Source: Paratinospora sagittata
Lineage: Eukaryota; Streptophyta; Magnoliopsida; Ranunculales; Menispermaceae
Length of the DNA stretch: 64,000 bases
Assembly (NCBI GenBank): GCA_035771175.1
Contig: CM069594.1
Span: 10,974,620-11,038,619 of the forward strand
Direction: 5' to 3'
This document shows positions 26,081 to 37,541 of this stretch, one piece after another; position 1 is the stretch's first letter; each line of letters starts with the position of its first letter. The notes under the pieces are model-generated. The model searched no databases and was not told where the DNA came from. It saw nothing but the letters and a program-made list of their open reading frames with translations. The translations under genes were made by a program, and so were the position numbers.

Positions 26081-26251
26081 GCGCCTGAACGTTCAGGCAT
26101 GCGCCTGTACGTTCTGGCATGCGCCTGAACGTTCTGGCATGCGCCTGAACGTTCTGGCATGCTCCTTGAACGTTCTGGCATGCCTTGCGCCTGAACGTTC
26201 TGGCATGCCTTGCGCCTGAACGTTCTGGCATGCGCCTGAACGTTCGGGCAT
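26081..26251 (-). repeat. Palindromic 20-bp minisatellite in A2 U3
   Basis: Eight units of GCGCCTGAACGTTCTGGCAT (20-25 bp each). Each unit holds the 8-base palindrome GAACGTTC; the first unit contains the perfect 16-base palindrome GCCTGAACGTTCAGGC. The array ends a few bases upstream of the TATA box. The A2 5' LTR has a differently arrayed version (35407-35555). A1 and A3 LTRs have only one to three degenerate units. Confidence 0.9.
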
Positions 26252-26312
26252 TGCCCAAATAGTAAATTTCTTAATTTTTTAATTTTTTTTTTGTAAAATA
26301 CAGGGTATTACA

Positions 26313-26331
26313 CTCTACCCCCCTTAAAGGG
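26313..26331 (-). other. A2 polypurine tract
   Basis: Own-strand CCCTTTAAGGGGGGTAGAG directly before the 3' LTR start. Confidence 0.85.
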
Positions 26332-26346
26332 ATTTCGCCCTCGAAA

Positions 26347-26454
26347 TCAAGTCAAGTAGTGATGAGGGTTATCAGCTTGAGAAGTAGCCACAGGTTGATA
26401 AGGAGGCCACTGCATGTGTGCATCACTATATCCATTGATATTATTTTCAGACAT
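26347..26454 (-). pseudogene. A2 ORF3, shortened to 35 codons
   Basis: Begins MSENNINGYSDAHMQWPP and ends HHYLT just before the polypurine tract. The beginning matches A3 ORF3 (QWPPWQPVATSQ), but an internal deletion removes the Ser/Glu/Asp-rich middle. Start and end stay in frame with the A3 version. No known domain. Confidence 0.5.
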
Positions 26455-26551
26455 CTGCGTAGTTATTGAAGTGAAACAATGGATCAAGATAGGTGTAAAC
26501 AATGTTTCATCTTGTGATTGATAAGTGAAAATAATACAATGTATCACATCA

Positions 26552-29500
26552 TCAGTTGGTACTAGAAAATAATTCAGGGTATTTCTGTTTAATTGTTGCT
26601 TCTAGTTCCCATGTTGCTTCCTCTATGCCGTGGTGATCCCAGAGCACTTTCACAAGTTGTATGCTACGTCGCCGTAGTTCTTGAGTTTTTCGATCTAAAA
26701 TCTAGATTGCTTTCTCCTGATACGTATTTCCTTCCTCAACCCGAACCTCGACAAAAGGGATGATATGCGAAGGATCAGGACGATACTCGAAGCATAGATA
26801 CCTGAAAAACGTCATGAACCTTAGGCGTGGAGGATGGAAGGGACAGATGATAAGCAAGTTTGCCAATACGTTCAATGATCTGAAATGGACCGATATATCG
26901 CGGGGAGAGCTTGCCTTTGATTCCAAAGCGTTTGACACCTCTTGTGGGCTGGACTTTCAGAAAAACAAAGTCCCCCTTATCAAATCCTAGAGGTTGTCTC
27001 CGCTTGTCAGCATAGCTCTTCTGTCGACTTTGTGCAACGCGGAGTCGTTCCTTTAGTAGTGTGATCTTCTCAGAAGTCTCTTGAACTAGTTCAGGGCCTA
27101 ACTGAGGGCGATCTGCCATATCTAACCAGCATACCGGAGATCTGCAAGGCCGACCATAGAGAGCCTCGTATGGTGCCATGCCGATACTAGTTTGGTAGCT
27201 GTTGTTGTATGCAAACTCAGCTTGATGCAAATACTTTGCCCATCCGTCATTAAAGTCCAAAATGCAGCATCGTAACATGTCTTCTAAGATTTGGATAAGC
27301 CGCTCTGACTGCCCATCAGTCTGAGGGTGGAAGGCTGTGCTCATAGTGATCTTAGAACCCATTCTACTCTGGAAGCTTTTCCAAAAGTTTGATGTGAATC
27401 GAGGGTCTCGATCAGAGACGATCGTGAGTGGTATGCCATGAAGGCGTACGATCTCTCTTTCATATAGTTCTGCAAGTTTGGCGGGATTATCCGTGAACTT
27501 TATTGGCAAGAAGTGTGCAGACTTTGTAAGTCTGTCAATGATAACCCATATAGCATCTTGCCCTTTATTGTTGCGAGGTAAGGACGCGACAAAATCCATT
27601 GCGATGTTCTCCCATTTCCATTCTCCAATAGGTAACGGCTGGAGAAGTCCAGAGGGAAGTCTTCGTTCTGCCTTAACTTTCTGGCAAACGAGACATCGAG
27701 CAACAAGGTCTGCAATTTCCTTCTTCATTCCAGAAAACCAGAATTGTCGCTTGACATCCTTGTAGATCTTGTCACCCCCGGGATTCATAGCGTACCTCGA
27801 ACAGTACATGTCAGTAAGCACTTCTTTACGAACCTCAGGATCTTTCGGTAGGCAGAGACGTTTTTTATAGAAAACGGTTCCGTCTCCAGAGACTGACCAA
27901 TGAGGAAGGTCCTAGCCGCCGAGTAGAAGTTCTTGTTTCTCCATTAACATAAGGTCATTGGCTTGAGTAGCTGAAATCTTTCGAACTAGCTCAGAGTTGG
28001 CTGATAATTGAGAGAGTCGTGGTCTTGATCCCTCTTCGTTCAGCTGTAGGTTAAAGTTCTCCATCTCTGTAGCCAACTTCCCCATTTCATAGTTAAGAGT
28101 GCAAGCAACATAAGATTTTCTACTCAGTGCATCGGCCACAACATTGGCCTTACCAGGATGGTACTAGAGTTGAAAGTCATAGTCTTTCAAGAATTCCAAC
28201 CATCTTCTTTGGCGGAGGTTTAGGTCTCTCTGAGTGTATATGTACTTAAGACTCTTATGATCTAAGAAGACCTCGAACCATTCACCGTATAGGTAATGAC
28301 GCCATAACTTCAGTGCAAATACGACAGCTGCAAGTTCCAAGTCATGCGTTGGGTAATTACCCTCATGAATCTTCAGTTGTCTTGATGCATATGCAACCAC
28401 TTGGCCTTCTTGCATTAGCACGACACCTAAGCCTTGGAGAGAGCTGTCGGTGTATAATGAAAAGCCAATTGCATTTCTTGGAGTGATAAGTACAGGTGCT
28501 GTCGTGAGGCGTTTCTTCAATTCCTGAAATGATGCTTTACAGGTGGGATTCCAGATAAATCGCACGTCTTTTCGAGTGAGCTTGGTCATAGGTTCAGCAA
28601 TCTTTGAGAAGTCCTTGATGAAGCGTCTGTAATAGCCAGCCAAACCAAGAAAGCTCATAATCTGAGTAACAGTGGTAGGCTGCTTCCAATTTAAAATTGC
28701 TTCAACCTTAGAAGGATCTACCTCAATGCCATTGCCTGAAACCACATGGCCTAGGAATTGAACTCTTTTTGCCCAAAATTTGCACTTACTCAACTTTGCA
28801 TACAGTTGATGGCTTCTCAAGGTCTGGAGGACTATCTTCAAATATATTTTATGGTCTTCCTCGGTTGAGGAATATATCAAGATGTCGTCCACAAAAACCA
28901 CCACAAATCGGTCTAAGTATAACCTGAATATGCGATTCATCAAATCCATGAATGCAGCAGGTGCATTTGTTAGACCGAACGGCATAACTAAGAACTCGTA
29001 ATGACCGTACCGAGTTCTGAACACCGTCTTGGTGATGTCCGACTCTCGGATCCGGAGTTGGTGATAACCGGACCGTAAATCAATCTTAGAGAAGTATTTG
29101 ACATCTCTAAGTTGGTCGAACAAGTCATCGATCCTGGGCAACGGATATCTGTTCTTGATGGTGACGTTATTCAACTTGCGATAATCGATGCAAAGTCGTA
29201 ACGAACCATCCTTTTTGCAAACAAATACAACTGGAGCGCCCCAGGGTGATGAACTCTTTCGGATGAAGCCATTACTCTCTAATTCCTTAAGTTGTTTGTC
29301 TAATTCGACCAGCTCGACATTTGACATTCTGTATGGTGGATTGGAGATAGGCCCTGTCCCTGGTATGAGGTTGATCTCAAAATCGAATTCCCTAACTGGA
29401 GGTAGACCAGGAAGGTCATTAAGAAAAATTGTTGGGAATTCAGATATGATTGGAACATCATGTACTTCGAGAGGGTATAGTGCTGGTGAGTTGGTTTCAT

Positions 29501-31268
29501 TGCCAAGGGATAGAGCTCGAAGTTGTGCCTTGAGAAGAGCAACGGTTGATTTGTGTATCCATTGCCTCGTTCCCTGAAGCTTGACCAACTCTCCTGTAGG
29601 CAAGGTTAACTGAACTTGCTTCTTCATACATTCGATCTTTGCATCCAGTGGTGTTAACCAGTCCATGCCAAGGATGATGTCGAAGTCGTCAAAATCCATC
29701 ACAAACAGATCGGCATATATGATATGTTCTGACATTCGAAGCTCACATCGAGAACACTGCAAGTTGACGTCAGCACCAGATCCGAACGGTGATGTGACAT
29801 GGAGTGTGATGTTTGTGGGTTCAGGATGCAGGCCTAAATGTCTTACCAATGCTGATGATATAAAAGAATGCGTAGCACCTAAATCAAACAAAACATGCAC
29901 CATTGTATTGAACAAAGGAAAGGTACCTTCGACGACATTGTTGTCTGGTAGGAGATGTTGAGCGATGGCAAATGCTCGGCCTTGATTCCGTTGACCCCGG
30001 TTCTGCTGGTTCTGCCTGGGTTGGGCATTAGCAGCAGGTGGTGCTTGTTGGACTGGAATAGCCGGAATAGGTGGCTGAAGGTGCGGACAAAGATGATTTA
30101 CATGGCCCTTCTGGCTGCAGTTGAAACATGTCGGATGATACTGTGGATGGTTCTGTTGGCCATGCTGATTGTTCTGCTGGCCATGCTGAATGTGGTGTCG
30201 ACCACCACCTCTGCCATTGCCGTTTCGACGGCCACCTGTTCCATAACGACCTCCGCGGCCATGATTTCGAAAACCCTGATGGTTAGGGTTAGAAGGTTCA
30301 GCCGCAGGTGTTGTGGCCTCATTCTTCGAAACCGCGGCTGGGAGGGCTGGGTTTTGATTGTAGTAGGGCTTTTTCTTGTTGCCCTGTTGCAAGCCTTGTT
30401 GGGAAAACGTTGCAGGCCGTTTGCCCTTATTCATTCGCTATTCCTGTAAGAGCTTCTCTTGTTCAAAGCTCATGGCTTTGTCAACAACCTCTTTGTAAAT
30501 CTTGAGATTCAAGATTGATAAGGCTTGCCGAATGTCATGGCGAAGGCCATTATAAAATTTCTCAGTCTTATCTCGCTCCGTTGAGATGGTGGAGAGAGAG
30601 TAGACGGATAATTCTTTGAATTTCCCAGCATATTCTCTGACGGTCATGGTGCCTTGGTATAACTTAGCGAATTCCTGTCGCTTCTGCTTCGTCACCGCAC
30701 TGGGAAAATATTCATCAATAAACATTGACTCGAACTGTTGCCAAGTCATATCTGCGATGTTGACCTGTGGGTCTTCTTTCACTGTGAGCCACCATTTGTT
30801 TGCTCCACCAACAAGTTGGTAGGTCGCTAGTGGAATTTTGCGAGTCTCATCGACTCCCATTGCATCAAGAGCCTTCTTTGACTCATCCAGCCACTTTTGC
30901 ACCTCATCAGGATCAATGGTGCCATCAAAAGTAAGAGGTTGTAGCCGCTTGTATTTAGTAATCTGATCGGTTTGAGCTTCCGACCCAAATTTTACAGGAG
31001 CTTGAACCGTGGCAACCTGACTGGCTGCAGTCTCACGAACGGCAGATTGAACAGTGGCCTTCATCGCCTCAATAAATCCAGCGAAGAAGGTTTCAATGCT
31101 TGAAGGCATGGCAAAGGGTACCGGTGGGGGTGGTATTGCCTGCCCAGATGTAGTGGTAGTGTTGGGTGTGGCCTGTGCTACTGTCGGAGGCGTCGGTTCC
31201 TGAATCTCAGGAGGTGCCTCCACTGCGGGACGAACAGTACGTGGCCTTCCTCTCTTTCTTGTTTGCAT
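26552..31268 (-). pseudogene. gag-pol: A2 gag-pol polyprotein, broken
   Basis: Single frame of about 1572 codons from MQTRKRGRPR (31268). Approximate residues: gag 1-280; RGG-rich linker 330-370; zinc knuckle [14 protein letters not shown] at 381-394; protease near 462; reverse transcriptase with intact FVDD near 792-795; RNase H from about 935; integrase from about 1140; chromodomain-like tail (VLWDHHGIEEATWE) at the end. Breaks: TAG at 30438 (Gln codon in A1 and A3), 28164, 27912 and 26702, and a 2-base deletion near 26785. Protease active site reads FDLGA instead of FDSGA. The integrase zinc finger has lost both histidines (YCSRYAMN in place of HCSRYAMH) while CLVC is intact. It cannot make a working polyprotein now. 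Confidence 0.95.
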
Positions 31269-32048
31269 TTTCTCACTGGCAAGGAGAAAATAAAATAAGA
31301 TTAAGAAACTGTAGGCAAGTATAATGTTATAGTATGCTCAGCAGCAATTTCGAGAGTATTATAATATTAAAATCACCTATTTTTCTAAGTAGAGTGTAAA
31401 GTTGTTGTTGAGGAATCAAATAATCTTATATATCTTGTATGTGTGGCCATGGTGTAAAAACAAACAAGGTTAGAATGTTTATATAATAAGTACAAAATTG
31501 TGCAAGTATTTCAAATGATTTGTTTTTGGTCTTTGTGAACATACATATATTTTATTGAAAATCCATACGAGTCATAAGAATTCTAAGATTTTCCTCGGTA
31601 AATAGCCTGAGCTAACGTTCTATCGCAAGCTTATGCATTCAGACGCTTACTCTTAGTCTTTTCAATTATTATCCAAGTTCATGTGTTCCATACCACATGA
31701 ATTTAGTAATAAAGGTGTCAAGCAAGTTAAGTTGTATGAACACGGTCTCTAAAAACATTGGCTGAATAGAAGTTCACTAATAGTATCGTCCAAATTTACT
31801 CGTCCAATACCGTGTAAACTTAGTGATAATATTAGTAATGCAACTTTCTCCAAATGTTTCTTTTCACACAAGGTCATGGGTTTTCTTACTTCCACATTTT
31901 ATTTAGTATCCTCCAATTTTGTTGTGTCCCATACCACTCCAAAGTTAGTGATACAAAAGAAAGAATGGTTGTAAGTCGGCCCACCAAAGATAGTCTTTAA
32001 ACAAAACATTTCATGCATATATAATAGAAAAATTTACAATGCCAGTAA
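31269..32048 (-). other. A2 ORF0-gag spacer, non-coding
   Basis: 780 bp, collinear with 21684-22469 and 59659-60438 and holding the same degenerate TCCCATACC repeats. No gene is supported. Confidence 0.7.
31276..31295 (-). promoter_or_regulatory. Candidate splice acceptor before A2 gag
   Basis: Own-strand TTTTATTTTCTCCTTGCCAG, then seven bases, then the gag ATG at 31268. Unchanged from A1 and A3. Confidence 0.5.
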
Positions 32049-33331
32049 TCAAGTTTCCTGCCTACTACCGCTCCTTCTAGATCTTCTGTTAGGTACAGAA
32101 CGACTACGCACGGATGGTTGAGAGTTTGCTCGCTCTGCTTCGGGGCTTTGCATACGCGTAAAGATATTATTTTGAGTCTCTCTCATTTGAGCAATATTGG
32201 ATGCCATTTCATTTAACAGTTCATAAAGGTTAGTCGATTGGCCCATTGGTGGTTGATGGCTCGATTGTCCCATAGATGGAAGGTAGGTCATTGGCATTGG
32301 GGAAAAGTGTTGGTTGTACGGGTGATTTATAAGTGAGGGGTAGTTGTTTCGATTGTACGGGGATCCCCTAATTGGAACCCCTTGGGCATTTGACGTAGGA
32401 TTCTGGTTTGTCTCGCTATTTGGTACTTTCCTGATAGGAATCTTGCGGTGACTTCGTCAAAGACAACGTCCATGTTTGTCTCTCATTCTTTCGGCATTTT
32501 CTAATGTCATGCCGAATACTCCTCGTCAGCTACCCCTCCCATCGTGGCATATATCTTGAAGATAGAAGATGTTGTTACCGGCTCTGTGATCTACTTCGAA
32601 GTCCCATCAAAAGTGTTGATGTTTGCTTCGTATAGCATCCTCATGATCAAGACTCTGTAACCGAGGTATTCTTTTCTCAAAGGGTTTTGTATCACCCTCA
32701 ACATTTGTTGGATGATGATGTGTGGTAGGGAGACCTTTATTTTCTTCTCTATGCAGTATAACATAAGAAGTTGAACCCTTGACATAGTGCCTCTAGTCCC
32801 CCTTTCTGGCAAGATGTTGCCGTATACAATCTTTCTAAGGTCGGCAAGAGATGGCTTAAGATGGTTGTTTGGGAGGTTGGTGTATGTTGATTGAGTGTAT
32901 GGCTCTTTGGCGAGGGAATTAAACAATTGTTCATTAGATTCTGCGATCTCTGCAACTGTCTGGGGTTCATGTGGAACAATAATCCTCTCCTCAATCGGAA
33001 TCTCCAAAAGTCGAGCAATAAGTTCGACGTTGATAGAAATTTTTATTCCCATAACTGTTGTCTCCAATACAGGGTTGATTCCCTCTTCTGGAAGTCCTAC
33101 GTAATTCATGGCTTCGTAGAAGGATCTGACCAAGTTGTAAGAGACTTGTCCCTCGACTTTGGTTATATTTAACCAATCCAATGTTGTGAGTTTGTCGTGA
33201 AGGATTGGGCGGAGGCGGAGATCTTTATTGTCGATGCTCGTCATGGTCATAACCTCTCTTTTGGACAATTCCGTTAGTCTAGTGGGAATTGGTTCCCGGC
33301 TAGTGGAAGTTGTTCCTTCCCTTGAGGCCAT
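32049..33331 (-). pseudogene. A2 ORF0, internally deleted
   Basis: ATG at 33331 starts a frame open to 32591 (MASREGTTSTSRE...). It carries the same plant-transposon-type domain as A1 and A3 (SYNLVRSFYEAM, ETTVMGIKI, LMLYCIEKKI, LPHIIIQQ). Then come an in-frame stop, a 1-base deletion near 32520, another stop near 32456, and a deletion of roughly 240 bp that removes the Asn/Pro-rich centre. The frame ends with the coiled-coil-like stretch and basic Ser/Arg tail (SRSVPNRRSRRSGSR). The splice-acceptor-like CAG upstream is altered to CAA. Confidence 0.65.
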
Positions 33332-33340
33332 TCTTTTGTT

Positions 33341-34073
33341 GAAAGGAAAATAAATTTGTGTGAAAGACACAAAATATATTCCTAATATTTTTAAGATTTA
33401 TGCCTTATCTACTAGACATTATTTTCGAGTTTTCTTTTGATGTTTATACCATCATGAAATTTTCTTCATTAGTGATTTGATGTATATATGTCGTATTCAC
33501 ATATGAATGTATAGACATATTTAATCATAACTATATATAGTTTTCAAAAATCAACTATTTGAAATATGTATATATGTCGTATTCACATATGAATGTATAG
33601 ACATATTTAATGATAACTATAGTTTCCATAAATCAACTATATATATATATTTGAAATTAAACTATATAAAAATCATATATAGTTGTTTTTAATCCAAATC
33701 TTAATTTATATATAGTTAGTTTTAGATATATCAAATAAAATTTTTTCAATTTTTTTTTTTTTTATCGAACAAATTTTTTTTTCGAAAAATAAATTTTTTT
33801 TTCGAATTTTTTTTTTTATATGCCTCATATACACTAAGGTATATAGATATATATATTCAATCATAACTACACATATAGTTTGTAATAAATCATGACTATA
33901 TGTATATTTAAATCAAACTACATAAAAATCATATAGTTTTCTAGATATATATATTTAATACAAATCTCAACTATATATAATTGACATATGTATATATAGT
34001 TCTAGATATATATATATCTAATAAAATTTTTCTTCCCCTAATTTGGTGGACTTGGGCGGGCCGTGGACCGTAC
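33341..34073 (-). repeat. A2 AT-rich leader
   Basis: About 730 bp of A+T-rich sequence with repeated AACTATATAT and CATATAGTTTTC blocks, a duplicated TATGTCGTATTCACATATGA block (33486 and about 33569), and poly-T/poly-A runs near 33750-33815. No gene. A short GC-rich stretch adjoins the primer site. Confidence 0.75.
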
Positions 34074-34085
34074 GCTTTGATACCA
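34074..34085 (-). other. A2 primer-binding site (initiator tRNA-Met)
   Basis: Own-strand TGGTATCAAAGC, four bases inside the 5' LTR. It differs by one base from TGGTATCAGAGC, the complement of the plant initiator tRNA-Met 3' end; A1 has the perfect form. Confidence 0.85.
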
Positions 34086-34089
34086 TTAA

Positions 34090-35642
34090 TGTCACACCCC
34101 GCCCGGACGCTCCTAAACCGGCGGTACACTCTCGGACGGGGCGCGCATTTGGAACAATTACAATGGTAACAACAGAGTGCGCAGCGAAAATACGGTACAC
34201 ACAGTACAAATCTGATTTCATTTAATTCAGAATACTTTTGTACATGAAACGGTCAAGGGAACATACTCCCAAAATCCCCAATAAATCATACAAAGGGTAC
34301 AAAATGTGGGCCCTATAACCTGCACCCAGTCCACCCTAATTTCCTGTGAAAGATTGGATAATAATGGAGTGAGCTTAACGCGCTCAGTGGGTAAATAGTG
34401 CATGAGTATAACAATTAATAAAGCATACTTCAATATCAAATATCTTAAATACACATGTGAGCATCATAATCAATCAATATGAATGTATGCATGACACCGT
34501 CTCGTAATGGTTTGATGAACGTACATCGCCTGAATTCACGTACAGGAACGATGCTCTGGATTCACGTACTGATGTCCCTCCCCGGGTGTAGTCGGGTTCT
34601 CATGTACGTCCCTCTCCAGAGAAATGTAATGAATAGTGAGCAATGCTCCTAACTATTCTATGAGTCATAAACCATATACGTCCCTAGGTGGTGATATGTA
34701 TGATGCCAATGCATGAACTGGTCTAGTCTACTGGTCTAGTCTTTCTTGACATTTAGATTGACTTTGGCAACGTCTGGTGATCCTTATTAGGGTCGTTATC
34801 ACGACGTGCAAGATTAGGACATTCAGTATTACTGTATAATCTGATAGCTTTCAATAAGACCAACTAGATCAGTCCCCAGTTGAGAGGTGAGACACAAGGT
34901 CTGCTTAAATACCAATCGCCTAGAGCAGCCCGCTGCCTCCCGTTCACTATTTAAAGTTACTGAGGACAAGACCGAGTCTAGTTGAGTCAGATTGACCGCA
35001 AATCCGGCATTATAACAGTGCAATACATGAATTCAAAATATACGGGCATAAGTGCGGCAGTATAAACAGTATATGACATAATGCAGTGTAAATGAATAGT
35101 AGACATAATAATAATTGAATGTAAACTTTAATAAAAGTTATGAAACACGCAAAGCTATGTTTCGTTCCCCACCTTCGGATAAAAATTTCTTCTTTCAGAT
35201 CTGGCGCTTTCCTCCGGACAGAACTTCGTTGCACCGCTTTCAGATCTGGCGCTTTCCTCTGGACAGAACTTTGTTGAACCGCACCGAGAGTCTCGGACAG
35301 AGAGTCTCAAAAACTTAGAATGCGTGGAAAGGAGAAGAAATTCACAAGAGAAGGTGATTTGGTGTGAGGAATGAGAAATGAGAAGGTTTCTTGTATAGAG
35401 ATTTTTGCGCCTGAACGTTCGGGCATGCGCCGGAACGTTCTGGCATGAGCCTGAACGTTCTGGCATGCGCCTCAACGTTCTGGCATGCGCCTCAACGTTT
35501 TGTCATGCGCCTGAATGTTCGGGCAACGTTCTGTCATGCGCCTGAACGTTCGGGCGTTGCCCAAATAGTAAATTTTTTAAAATTTTTTATTTTTTTATTT
35601 TTTATTTTATTTTATTTTTTTTGTGAAATATAGGGTATTACA
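34090..35642 (-). repeat. A2 5' LTR (1553 bp)
   Basis: Plus-strand TGTCACACC...GGGTATTACA. Near-identical to 24777-26312 apart from scattered transitions, a small duplication (CTGGTCTAGTCTA near 34725) and a different minisatellite unit count. Bounded by the primer site inside and the target duplication ATAAC outside. Confidence 0.93.
35407..35555 (-). repeat. Palindromic minisatellite in A2 5' LTR
   Basis: Six to seven units of the 20-bp GCGCCTGAACGTTCTGGCAT type, with more substitutions and a different unit order than the 3' LTR array. LTRs are identical at insertion, so the arrays have changed since. Confidence 0.85.
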
Positions 35643-35647
35643 ATAAC
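35643..35647. other. A2 target-site duplication, right copy
   Basis: ATAAC, paired with ATTAC at 24772-24776; matches the uninterrupted sequence in the A3 leader. Confidence 0.65.
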
Positions 35648-36080
35648 TATACGGATAGTTTTTAATAAATCATGACTATTTGTATATTTAAATCAAACTA
35701 TATAAAAATCATATAATTTTTTAGATATATATTTAATATAAATCTCAACTATATATAATTGACATATATATATAGTTCTAGTGATATATATATATCTATC
35801 AAAATTTTTTCATTATCAACATGGTATATATATATCTCCTTTATGCATAGATATATAGATATATATATATATTTAATCATAACAATATATATAGTTTTCA
35901 TAAATCATAACTATATATATATTTAAATCAAACCATATAAAAATCATATAGTTTTCTAGATGTATATTTAATACAAATCTTAACTATACATAATTCAGAT
36001 ATATAGTTCTAAAGATATATATATCTAATAACATTTTTCTTCCCCTAATTTGGTGGACTTGGGCGGGCCGTGGACCGTAC
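35643..36080 (-). repeat. A1 AT-rich leader, primer-site-proximal part
   Basis: Resumes the A1 leader after A2. It is collinear with 62439-63131 of A3 (AACTATAC..., TTTAATAAATCATGACTAT...) but shorter. It ends in a GC-rich stretch (GGTGGACTTGGGCGGGCCG) next to the primer site. No gene. Confidence 0.8.
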
Positions 36081-36092
36081 GCTCTGATACCA
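36081..36092 (-). other. A1 primer-binding site (initiator tRNA-Met)
   Basis: Own-strand TGGTATCAGAGC, a perfect 12-base complement of the initiator tRNA-Met 3' end, five bases from the LTR. Confidence 0.9.
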
Positions 36093-36097
36093 TTAAA

Positions 36098-37541
36098 TGT
36101 CACACCCCGCCTGGACGCGCCTAAACCGGCGGTACACTCGCCGACGGGAAGCGCATTTGGAATAATAACAATAGTAACAACAGAGTGCGCAACAGAAATA
36201 CATAACACACAATACAAATCTGATTTCATTTAATTCAGAATATTTTTGTACATAAAATGGTCAAGGGAACAGACTCCAAAAATCCCCAATGATTAACATA
36301 AAGGGTACAAAATGTGGGCCCCATAACCTGCACCCAGTCCACCCTAATTTCCTTTGAAAAATTGGATAATAATGGAGTGAGCTTAACGCGCTCAGTGGGT
36401 AAATAATTCGTGAATATAACAATTAATAAAGCATACTTCAATATCAAATATCTAAAATACACATGTGAGCATCATAATCAATCAATATGTATGTATACAT
36501 GACACCGTCTCGTAACGGTTTGATGAACGTACATCGCCTGAGTTCACGTACAGGTGTCCTTCCCCGGGCGTAGCCAGGTTCTCACTGTACGTCCCTACTC
36601 AGGAACGAAGCTCTGGATTCACGTACTGATGTCCTTCCCCGGGCGTAGCCGGGTTCTCATGTACGTCCCTCTCTCCAGAGGAATGTAATGAATAGCGAGC
36701 AATGCTCCTAACTATTGCATGAGTCATAAACCATATACGTCCCAATGTGGTGATATGTATGATGCCAAAGCATGAACTGGTCTAGTCTACTGGTCTGGTC
36801 TTTTCTTGACATTTAGACTTACTTTGGCAACGTCTGGTGATCCTTATCAGGGTCGGTATCACGACGTGCAAGGTTAGGACATTCAGTATTACATGTATAA
36901 GCTGATAGCTTTCAGTATTACATGTATAAGCTGATAACTTTCAATAAGACCCAGTTGAGAGGTGAGACACAAGGTCTGCTTAAATAACCAATCGCCTAGA
37001 TCAGCCCTCCCATTCACTATTTAAAGTTACTGGGAACAAGACCGAGTCTAGTTGAGTCAGATTGACCACAAATCCGGCATTATAACAGTATAATACGTGA
37101 ATTCCAAGTATACAGGCATAAGTGCGACAGTATAAACATTATATGGCATAATGCAGTATAAATGAACAGTAGACATAATAATAATTGAATGAAAACTTTA
37201 ATAAAAGTTATAAACACGCAAACCTATGTTTCGTTCCTCACCTTTAGATAAGAACTTCTTCTTTTTCAGCTCTGGCACTTTCCTTCGGACAGAACTTCGT
37301 CGCACCGCACCAAGAGTCTCGAACAGAGTCTCTAAAGACTAAAAACTCAAAATGAGTGAAAAGAGGAGAAAAAATCACAATTTGGAGTGAATTTGGTGTG
37401 AAAAATGAAGAGGGGGGGTTGGTTTATTTAGAGGTTTTGGCGCCTAGACTTCCAGGCATGTGCCTGGACTTCTAGTCACATATGCCCAAAAAAAATAATT
37501 ATAATTAATTTTTTTTTTTTTGTGAAATACAGGGAATTACA
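36098..37541 (-). repeat. A1 5' LTR (1444 bp)
   Basis: Plus-strand TGTCACACCCCGCCTGG...GGGAATTACA. It contains a tandem duplication of about 85 bp (GTACGTCC...CCCCGGGCGTAGCC, 36540-36665). Only about two degenerate promoter repeats are present (37440-37488). The outer side abuts the right satellite block. Confidence 0.92.

Larger units (their letters stand above)
24777..26312 (-). repeat. A2 3' LTR (1536 bp)
   Basis: Starts TGTCACACCCCGCCC and ends GGGTATTACA on the plus strand, i.e. own-strand TGTAATACC...GGTGTGACA. It is flanked inside by the polypurine tract and outside by the imperfect target duplication. It contains the palindromic minisatellite at 26081-26251 and a TATA box at 26064-26074. 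Compared with A1 and A3 LTRs it lacks one copy of an about 85-bp repeat around the GTACG...CCCCGGG segment. Confidence 0.93.
24777..35642 (-). mobile_element. Element A2: complete Ty3/gypsy chromovirus nested in A1
   Basis: Full-length minus-strand element of 10866 bp, with LTRs at 34090-35642 (5') and 24777-26312 (3'). On its own strand: 5' LTR, primer site, AT-rich leader, ORF0, 780-bp spacer, gag-pol, short ORF3, polypurine tract, 3' LTR. LTR ends are TG...CA. A hand comparison of the first about 260 bp of the two LTRs shows nine substitutions, mostly transitions, so insertion was not very recent. It sits in the leader of A1, a copy of its own family. Confidence 0.95.
16276..37541 (-). mobile_element. 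Element A1: Ty3/gypsy chromovirus inserted in satellite, interrupted by A2
   Basis: Minus-strand LTR retrotransposon. Read on its own strand it has: 5' LTR (36098-37541), primer site complementary to initiator tRNA-Met, AT-rich leader (36080-35643, then 24776-23983 after removing A2), ORF0 (23974-22470), a 786-bp spacer, gag-pol (21683-16966), ORF3 remnant, polypurine tract and a truncated 3' LTR (16706-16276). Satellite lies on both sides, so it inserted into the array. About 1 kb of the 3' LTR and about 135 bp of satellite are missing at the left junction. Order of domains and the chromodomain tail fit the Tekay/Del group of chromoviruses. All frames are broken. Confidence 0.9.

Noticed and set aside
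26081..26251. CRISPR-like array
   Set aside because: Units are contiguous with no unique spacers, lie in an LTR promoter region, and the genome is eukaryotic.
26016..26258. Repetitive 80-codon frame on the minus strand (RTFRRMPERSGA repeats)
   Set aside because: It is only the translation of the 20-bp minisatellite and is not kept between LTRs.
33000..33331. ORF0 as a host gene interrupted by retroelements
   Set aside because: It occurs at the same place in all three family A copies with collinear flanks, so it belongs to the element.
34074..34085. tRNA-Met gene fragment
   Set aside because: Only 12 bases at the LTR edge match; this is a primer-binding site, not a tRNA gene.
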